This document shows positions 6,888-11,458 of a stretch of DNA of 11,458 bases, piece by piece. A model generated the notes under the pieces. It was not told the origin of the DNA and ran no database searches. It worked only from the letters and a program-made list of their open reading frames with translations. The translations under genes and the position numbers were made by a program. The stretch comes from Acidobacteriota bacterium. GTDB taxonomy: Bacteria > Acidobacteriota > Blastocatellia > Pyrinomonadales > Pyrinomonadaceae. How positions within the stretch are numbered: the stretch's first letter is position 1; each line of letters starts with the position of its first letter. The DNA is taken from positions 1 through 11,458 of the forward strand of contig JABFSB010000577.1 in the NCBI GenBank assembly GCA_013140875.1. The letters are read 5' to 3'.

Positions 6888-8123
6888 ATGGAACAGAAAT
6901 ATAAAAAAATCTATGTCGAATGGTGGAAGATCAGGCGAAGCACGATCACGGGCCTTGTCGTGTTCATCGCGGTCGCATGTGCGGTTGTGTTCGGCGGGTG
7001 GTGGGCGATAAAGAACAACTGGTTCGTCGCAACGCAGCAGGCCGACCTGCCGAAGAATGCAGCAAAGATAATTTCGTTCGAAGGCGACGTGCGTATCACG
7101 CGTGCCGCGACCAGAGAGACGATCATCGTTACAAAAGAAACCTACGTGGCCGCGGGCGACACGATCCAGACCCAGGCCGACGGCCGGGCGATCGTGCAGA
7201 TGATCGACCAGTCGGTCTATTCCGTGCGGCCGAATAGTACCGTGGTGATCCGTGATAATTCATCGTTCTTCGGCGGCGGAAATAATGTTCGCGTGTCGCT
7301 GGATGACGGACAGTTGAACGTTCGGACCGAGCAGCAGCCCGAGGATACCAAGAACATCGTCGAAATGCGTGATTCGCAAACGCAGATCGGAAGCGACACC
7401 GACGCAAGCTTTAATGCGGACAACCGGGGAGCCGAGATCCGGGTCAGCCGCGGCGGTGTGGAAACTACCGTCGGCGGAAGCAAGACGGCCATCGGCGCAA
7501 ACGAATATGCCGCGGTCGATCAAGGCAAGGTGGCGTCGAAAGAGCAGCTTTTGCCTCCGCCAAAGCTGGACGGGCCCGGAAATATGGCGCAGGTGGTCGA
7601 TGCGTCGGGTACAGGTGCGAGTGTTTCGTTCAGTTGGTCGGATGAGGGCTCGACGCCGCTTTCCGGCTATTATTTGCAGGTCGCCCGGTCATCCTATTTC
7701 GCCGCCGATTCGATTTTGGTCGATCGGTCGGAACTGACGACGCGAGAGTTTCGTCTCGGCGGCCTTTCGCCGGGAACATATTATTGGAGGCTGAAGTCAA
7801 ATTCCCGGTCGGGCCAGACGAGCGATTGGAGCGAGCCGTGGAAATTTTCGGTTATCCGCCGCGAAGCGAGCCGCCCGATCGAAACAAGCGGATGGCAGGT
7901 TGAAAAGGTCGGCGGAAACGTTTACATAATAAGCGGCCGAACGCAGTCTGGTGTTCTGGTTAAATCGCAGGAAAATCAGGTATTCGCGGCGGCGGACGGA
8001 TCGTTCCGACTGCAGATATCCACGCCGCTGTCGGAAACCGCCGTTGAATTTAGCGATGACGCCGGAAACAGAGCGGGCGTCATTCTATCAATGCGGAACG
8101 GAAAGGTTTTGAGAAAGTATTAG
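6888..8123 (+). CDS. Membrane-anchored FecR-domain protein with FnIII-like and Ig-like C-terminal domains
   Basis: A 411-residue protein with a short basic cytoplasmic tail (1-18), one membrane helix (about 19-41) and a large outer part. Residues 58-205 form a FecR-like domain: FEGDVRI, AAGDTIQTQADGRA, SVRPNSTVVI and GGVETTVGGSKTAIGANEYA are typical of it. Residues about 230-324 resemble a fibronectin type III fold (SFSWSDEG, YYLQVARS, LSPGTYYWRLKS, SDWSEPWKF). Residues about 332-405 resemble an Ig-like or carboxypeptidase-regulatory-like sandwich. Classical FecR is a sigma-factor regulator paired with FecI; no sigma factor gene is in view, so here it may be a structural or cell-envelope scaffold. 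The ATG is 6 bases after the terC stop with no obvious ribosome site, suggesting coupling. The CDF gene starts 14 bases after its stop. Confidence 0.85.
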   Translation: MEQKYKKIYVEWWKIRRSTITGLVVFIAVACAVVFGGWWAIKNNWFVATQQADLPKNAAKIISFEGDVRITRAATRETIIVTKETYVAAGDTIQTQADGRAIVQMIDQSVYSVRPNSTVVIRDNSSFFGGGNNVRVSLDDGQLNVRTEQQPEDTKNIVEMRDSQTQIGSDTDASFNADNRGAEIRVSRGGVETTVGGSKTAIGANEYAAVDQGKVASKEQLLPPPKLDGPGNMAQVVDASGTGASVSFSWSDEGSTPLSGYYLQVARSSYFAADSILVDRSELTTREFRLGGLSPGTYYWRLKSNSRSGQTSDWSEPWKFSVIRREASRPIETSGWQVEKVGGNVYIISGRTQSGVLVKSQENQVFAAADGSFRLQISTPLSETAVEFSDDAGNRAGVILSMRNGKVLRKY

Positions 8124-8125
8124 TT

Positions 8126-8130
8126 GAGGT
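8126..8130 (+). promoter_or_regulatory. Shine-Dalgarno site for the TTG start of the CDF transporter
   Basis: GAGGT lies 7 bases before TTG at 8138 and just after the fecR stop. It supports this uncommon start codon for the transporter. Confidence 0.6.
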
Positions 8131-8137
8131 CCAGGTT

Positions 8138-9091
8138 TTGTCGGCGGAACACGATCATTCACATTCAACCCGATCGGCCGGAAGTGTTAAACGGCTTAAA
8201 ATAGCGCTCGGGCTGACGTTCGTGTACATGATCGCCGAGGCGGTCGGCGGATGGCTGACGAATTCGCTTGCACTGATCGCCGATGCCGGACACATGCTAA
8301 CCGATGTCGCGGCAATTACGTTGACTCTTTTCGCCTTTTGGTTTGCGGCCCGGCCGGCCACGTCGAAAAAGACCTACGGTTATTACCGGCTTGAGATTTT
8401 GGCCGCTTTCGTCAACGGAGTCGCCCTTGCACTGCTTTCACTTTGGGTAATTTACGAGGCGATCCAGCGGTGGCAATCGCCGCCCGAAATTAAAGGAGCC
8501 CAGCTGCTTGTTATTGCGACGGGCGGGTTGATCGTAAATATATTCTCGGCTTTCCTGCTGCATTCGGGCCACAAACACGACCTCAACATGCGTGGTGCAT
8601 TTCTTCATGTCGTGGGCGATCTGCTTGGTTCGGTTGCCGCGATGATCGCGGGAATTTTGATCCTTGCACTCGGGTGGATGTGGGCGGATGCGGTCGGCAG
8701 CATTCTGATCAGCGCGATCATAATTGCGGGAGCGTGGCGGCTGATACTCGATTCGGTAAACGTTTTGCTCGAGGGCACGCCGTCGCACATCGACCTTTCG
8801 GCGGTCGAAAGTACACTGCTCGGAACGGCCGGTGTTCGTGGGATTCACGATCTTCATGTGTGGACGATCTCGTCCGGCATTCACGCGTTGTCGGTGCATA
8901 TCAGCCACGACGAGACGGTCGGCCACTCCGACCTGCTGGGCGTCGTGCGCGACCGGCTGCATGACGGATTCGGCATCGACCACCTGACCATCCAGATGGA
9001 AACGCTCAACCGCGAGACCGAAGCGGTCTACGTTTGCGAAACCGGCACAAAATGCTTCGAGCCGGTGCGGTCGAATTTTGCGAACGGTTAG
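8138..9091 (+). CDS. Cation diffusion facilitator (CzcD/ZitB type) metal exporter
   Basis: A 317-residue proton-coupled exporter of Zn(II) or similar divalent ions from the cytoplasm. A histidine-bearing N-terminus (HDHSHS, 5-10) precedes six membrane helices. The transport site is complete: His52-x3-Asp56 in helix 2 (DAGHMLTD) and His157-x3-Asp161 in helix 5 (HVVGD), the HD-HD arrangement typical of zinc/cadmium members. A short His-containing loop (HSGHKHD, 142-148) lies between helices 4 and 5. The cytoplasmic domain from about 215 includes GIHDLHVWTISSG and HLTIQME, typical of the family. The start is TTG at 8138, supported by GAGGT 7 bases upstream and by the family-like His-rich opening. 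It is the last gene of the terC-fecR-CDF cluster. Confidence 0.95.
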   Translation: MSAEHDHSHSTRSAGSVKRLKIALGLTFVYMIAEAVGGWLTNSLALIADAGHMLTDVAAITLTLFAFWFAARPATSKKTYGYYRLEILAAFVNGVALALLSLWVIYEAIQRWQSPPEIKGAQLLVIATGGLIVNIFSAFLLHSGHKHDLNMRGAFLHVVGDLLGSVAAMIAGILILALGWMWADAVGSILISAIIIAGAWRLILDSVNVLLEGTPSHIDLSAVESTLLGTAGVRGIHDLHVWTISSGIHALSVHISHDETVGHSDLLGVVRDRLHDGFGIDHLTIQMETLNRETEAVYVCETGTKCFEPVRSNFANG

Positions 9092-9127
9092 TAGTGCATT
9101 AGTTCGAAACTCTCGTCCCTTGATTTT

Positions 9128-9203
9128 CTTTGTGTGTGTTACTTTGTGAACTTTGTGTTTACCGGATTTTTTAACACAAAGAACACAAAGAGAAGACACA
9201 AAG
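9128..9203. repeat. Large inverted repeat built from CTTTGTG heptamers
   Basis: The left arm (9128-9159) has three CTTTGTG copies at 9128-9134, 9142-9148 and 9151-9157. The right arm (9173-9203) has three CACAAAG copies at 9175-9181, 9184-9190 and 9197-9203. The copies line up as a hairpin with a 13-base loop containing a T-run. The outer spacers (7 and 6 bases) and inner spacers (aa facing aa) form internal bulges. It lies between the CDF exporter and larA-like gene. Tracts of this kind recur between genes in many environmental bacteria, so it is probably a dispersed REP-like element. It could also stop or slow transcription after the CDF gene. Confidence 0.8.
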
Positions 9204-9253
9204 AACACGGAGGCTTCAAACTGACTCAATTACCGATCTGTTAGTTTCCTTAA

Positions 9254-10513
9254 ATGGCGAATATTGAACTCAAATACGGGAAAAGCCATTACTATTTTGA
9301 GTTCGATGATACTCGGTTCGATGTGCTCGCGGCGGCTTCGGAATCGGCGCCGCTCAGCGATCTGCAATTGAACGAAAAGCTCGACCAGCCCATCGGGACG
9401 CCGGTTATCGAAGAGATAGTCCAGCCCGGCGAAACGGTGCTGATCGTCGTGCCGGATGCTACCCGCGAAGTGGCGTGCGGACAGGTTGTGAACGTTTTAG
9501 TCCGTCGCCTTATCGCAAACGGCACCTCGCCGTCGGACATCAGCATAATCTTCTCGACCGGGATTCATCGCCCCGTTACCGAAGACGAAAAGACGGCGAT
9601 CCTTACTCCATTTATCGCCCAACGCATCAAAACGCTCGACCACACGCCGCGCGATATTTCGCGCATCGTAAGATTGGGCGAAACCTCCGGCGGAATCGCG
9701 GTCGAGCTGAATCGCGCACTGGTCGAGAACGATCGCATCATCCTGATCGGCGGAATATCATTCCACTACTTTGCCGGATTTACCGGCGGGCGAAAGCTGA
9801 TCTGCCCGGGACTCGCGTCGTCGAAAACGATCTCGGCTACTCACAAACTGGCGTTCGATTGCGAAACAAGATCGCGGCGCGATGGCGTGGGAACCGGACT
9901 GTTGGATGAAAATGCGGTCCATGAGGCGTTTGTCGAAGCGGCCTCGAAAACAAAGCCGTCGTTTTGTATCAGTACCTTCGTTGATGAGGCCGGCGAAGCG
10001 GTCGATCTTTATTGCGGCGACTGGATAGAATCACACCAGAAGGCTTGCGGGATTTACGCGGACCGATACACTTTGGAACTTACGGAGAAGCGTGAAATTG
10101 TGATCGCGAGCTGCGGCGGTTTTCCGCATGACGTGAATCTGATTCAGGCGCACAAGACGCTCGAAGCAGCCTCGAAAGCGTGTATCGACGGCGGAACGAT
10201 AATTCTGCTCGCCGAGTGCCGCGACGGCCTTGGCCGCGAAGACTTTCTCAAGTGGTTCGAGGCCGCAAACAGTCGGCAACTGGCCGATAGGTTGTGCGAC
10301 GCCTATCAGGTGAACGGCCAAACAGCGTGGAACCTGTTCACAATAGCGGAAAAATTCGACGTGCGGATCGTGAGCGATCTGCCGGAGGCAAAGGTGAAGC
10401 CGACGCGGATGAGGCATTTTGCCAGTCTCGCGGAAGCTCTTAAAGGCGTTGAGAGTTTATCCGGCTATATTGTTCCCGCGGGTTCGAAGATCAGATTTGT
10501 TTCGACAGGTTAG
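9254..10513 (+). CDS. LarA-family nickel-pincer (NPN) enzyme, lactate racemase-like
   Basis: A 419-residue cytoplasmic protein of the LarA/DUF2088 family. The founding member racemises lactate using a nickel-pincer nucleotide bound to a lysine. Cofactor and catalytic residues of Lactiplantibacillus plantarum LarA line up by motif with near-constant offset: Asp68 and Arg71 in PDATRE (Asp72/Arg75), His105 in TGIHRP (His108), His171 in FHYFAGFTGGRK (His174), Lys181 in GGRKLICPG (Lys184) and His197 in THKL (His200). So the nickel site looks complete. LarA relatives act on various 2-hydroxyacids, and the substrate here cannot be read from sequence. The NPN maturation genes larB, larC and larE are not in the window and would have to lie elsewhere. 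ATG at 9254 lacks a strong ribosome site. It converges on the small exported protein downstream, 27 bases away. Confidence 0.9.
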   Translation: MANIELKYGKSHYYFEFDDTRFDVLAAASESAPLSDLQLNEKLDQPIGTPVIEEIVQPGETVLIVVPDATREVACGQVVNVLVRRLIANGTSPSDISIIFSTGIHRPVTEDEKTAILTPFIAQRIKTLDHTPRDISRIVRLGETSGGIAVELNRALVENDRIILIGGISFHYFAGFTGGRKLICPGLASSKTISATHKLAFDCETRSRRDGVGTGLLDENAVHEAFVEAASKTKPSFCISTFVDEAGEAVDLYCGDWIESHQKACGIYADRYTLELTEKREIVIASCGGFPHDVNLIQAHKTLEAASKACIDGGTIILLAECRDGLGREDFLKWFEAANSRQLADRLCDAYQVNGQTAWNLFTIAEKFDVRIVSDLPEAKVKPTRMRHFASLAEALKGVESLSGYIVPAGSKIRFVSTG

Positions 10514-10540
10514 GAGCGGATTTCTTACATCATTGCAACG

Positions 10541-11059
10541 TCAGGCTTTCTTTACGTTAAACGTCCGTGCGATCTGGTCGGTCTGGTTGCGGATCGACCG
10601 GAGCTTATCTCGAAAGCCTGTAAATCGAAGAATATAAACGGCCTTGTCGCCGCCTTTAAGGAAATAAAATCTTCCGCTCATCGGCCGTCCGGCACGGACG
10701 AATTCGAAATTAAATGCGGTTCCGCGAAGAAAGCCGCCAAACGGCTCTTCTTTTCCGGCAACGTAACCGGGCAGAAACTGAAGTTTTTGCTCTTCATCCT
10801 TGATAATATCGGACACAACCCCTTTATCCGGAAGATTTACCTTCCGCACTTCCAGGTGTCCCTGGGTGCGGTCGCCATAGACGTATTCGACGTTCGGCGT
10901 TGTGGCCGAGGGTTTTACCGTCATCTTCCAAAGGTCGTCCGGCAGCTCGAATCCGTATTCGACTTCAGAATTACTAAAGCTGCTTTGAGCGGCGAGCGTG
11001 CCCGGGAATGCAAAGCCTCCGATCAACGCAAATATAACTAAGAAGCGGTGTTTGATCAT
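10541..11059 (-). CDS. Exported small protein, possibly PsbP/DcrB-like
   Basis: A 172-residue protein of unknown function. Residues 1-24 are a signal peptide (basic MIKHR, hydrophobic 6-18, cleavage near TLAA-Q), so it acts outside the cytoplasmic membrane. The mature part starts with an EYGFELPDDLWKM segment, followed by alternating strands (VEYVYGD, HLEVRKV, GTAFNFEFV, MSGRFYFLKGGDKAVYILRFTG) and a final helix ending in IARTFNVK. This order, with an opening 'strand, LP, W' motif and a closing helix, recalls the PsbP/DcrB/Mog1-like fold, but that is a resemblance only. The start is ATG at 11059. An in-frame TTG at 11209 would add 50 residues before the signal peptide and is unlikely. A candidate promoter lies about 30-60 bases upstream. 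Confidence 0.78.
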   Translation of the reverse strand: MIKHRFLVIFALIGGFAFPGTLAAQSSFSNSEVEYGFELPDDLWKMTVKPSATTPNVEYVYGDRTQGHLEVRKVNLPDKGVVSDIIKDEEQKLQFLPGYVAGKEEPFGGFLRGTAFNFEFVRAGRPMSGRFYFLKGGDKAVYILRFTGFRDKLRSIRNQTDQIARTFNVKKA

Positions 11060-11090
11060 TATCGTGGTCGTTTCGGCCAAGTGAGTGAAT

Positions 11091-11120
11091 ATTATCGCAA
11101 AAATTCCAAATATTCGACAA
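11091..11120 (-). promoter_or_regulatory. Candidate sigma-70-type promoter for the exported protein at 10541-11059
   Basis: On the minus strand, TTGTCG (11120-11115, four of six to TTGACA) is followed after 18 bases by GATAAT (11096-11091, five of six to TATAAT). It would start transcription near 11084, leaving a leader of about 25 bases before the ATG at 11059. Confidence 0.45.
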
Positions 11121-11238
11121 TTTTGATGCGGAAAAGTCGAGTTCTGTTGCCGTGATTGCGAAAAGGCGGTAAGCGATGTCGCCAGCCCGTTTTCGATTTT
11201 TTCGCCCAATCCTAATTTAAGAGCGTCTAACCTAGCGA

Positions 11239-11253
11239 GATCGATTATCGATC
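11239..11253. promoter_or_regulatory. Perfect 7+1+7 palindrome upstream of the DUF1800 gene, possible operator
   Basis: GATCGAT and ATCGATC flank a single T, followed by an A-run. It lies 31 bases before the ATG at 11285, between the divergent genes. This is the size of a typical dimeric repressor site, but no matching regulator is in view. Confidence 0.4.
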
Positions 11254-11284
11254 AAAAAATTCCGACACAAAGGGTAATTCTAAA

Positions 11285-11458
11285 ATGAGAAGTTCCAGGC
11301 AATTTATTAACAAGATCTTTACGGCGCTCGTGCTGACGGCATTTACCGTTCCGGCGTTTGCGATACCGCCGGGTCGAGTGACGGACAAAAAAGCTTTGAC
11401 CCAAAATCAAAAGGCGTTGCACGTTCTGAATCGGCTTGGTTTCGGAGCGCGTCCGGGT
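11285..11458 (+). CDS. DUF1800 family exported protein, N-terminal part (runs off right edge)
   Basis: Only the first 58 residues are visible. Residues 1-26 form a signal peptide: basic start MRSSRQ, hydrophobic stretch 11-22, and an Ala-Phe-Ala cleavage site before IPPG. Then comes the characteristic DUF1800 opening, HVLNRLGFGARPG (46-58). DUF1800 proteins are large exported proteins of uncertain function, often encoded next to a DUF1501 gene, which could lie just beyond the right edge. The start is supported by AAGGG (11270-11274), 10 bases upstream. The reading frame is open to the last base. Confidence 0.82.
   Translation, partial: MRSSRQFINKIFTALVLTAFTVPAFAIPPGRVTDKKALTQNQKALHVLNRLGFGARPG

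Noticed and set aside
8438..9229. A 263-codon minus-strand open frame overlapping the CDF gene
   Set aside because: It reads antisense through the well-supported CDF exporter, and its N-terminus is simply the translation of the CTTTGTG repeat. No domain is recognisable.
1..11458. A mobile element, CRISPR array or defence island
   Set aside because: No transposase, integrase, direct-repeat array, toxin-antitoxin pair or nuclease/ATPase defence gene is recognisable in any frame.

Overview
This looks like an ordinary chromosomal stretch from a free-living bacterium, most likely an acidobacterium of the Blastocatellia/Pyrinomonadaceae type. That assignment is inference. It rests on the style of the Ser/Thr kinase N-terminus, a secreted DUF1800 protein, a FecR plus fibronectin-III protein, CTTTGTG-rich intergenic repeats and moderate GC. 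No mobile element, CRISPR array, tRNA or rRNA is visible. Genes are tightly packed and several use GTG or TTG starts.

Layout: (1) 1-714, minus strand: N-terminal part of a Ser/Thr protein kinase that runs off the left edge. (2) 908-4751, plus strand: a probable single transcription unit of an exported TlpA/ResA-like thioredoxin, a 96-residue zinc-ribbon protein, purE, an AlkD-like DNA glycosylase, a zinc-ribbon membrane protein and purK. The first four are overlapping or abutting. PurE and PurK together convert AIR to CAIR in purine synthesis, but two unrelated genes separate them. (3) 4752-5138, minus strand: a CrcB/Fluc fluoride channel that abuts purK tail to tail with no spacer and is divergent from the next gene. 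(4) 5179-5664, plus: free methionine-(R)-sulfoxide reductase. (5) 5835-9091, plus: a membrane and metal cluster of a TerC/Alx family protein, a membrane-anchored FecR/FnIII protein and a CDF zinc-type exporter, with gaps of 6 and 14 bases. (6) 9092-9253: a spacer carrying a striking three-heptamer inverted repeat. (7) 9254-10513, plus: a LarA-family nickel-pincer enzyme that keeps the expected cofactor residues. (8) 10541-11059, minus: a small exported protein of possible PsbP/DcrB type. (9) 11285 to the right edge, plus: the first 58 residues of an exported DUF1800 protein, with a perfect 7+1+7 palindrome in front of it.

Several products suggest stress handling: thiol redox outside the membrane, repair of oxidised methionine and alkylated DNA, and export of fluoride, manganese (likely) and zinc-type ions. 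I did not find a convincing new defence or mobile system. The points most worth a second look are the CTTTGTG inverted repeat, the terC-fecR-CDF cluster with its possibly masked ribosome binding site, the LarA homologue with no lar maturation genes in view, and the small zinc-ribbon gene wedged by overlaps between the redoxin and purE.
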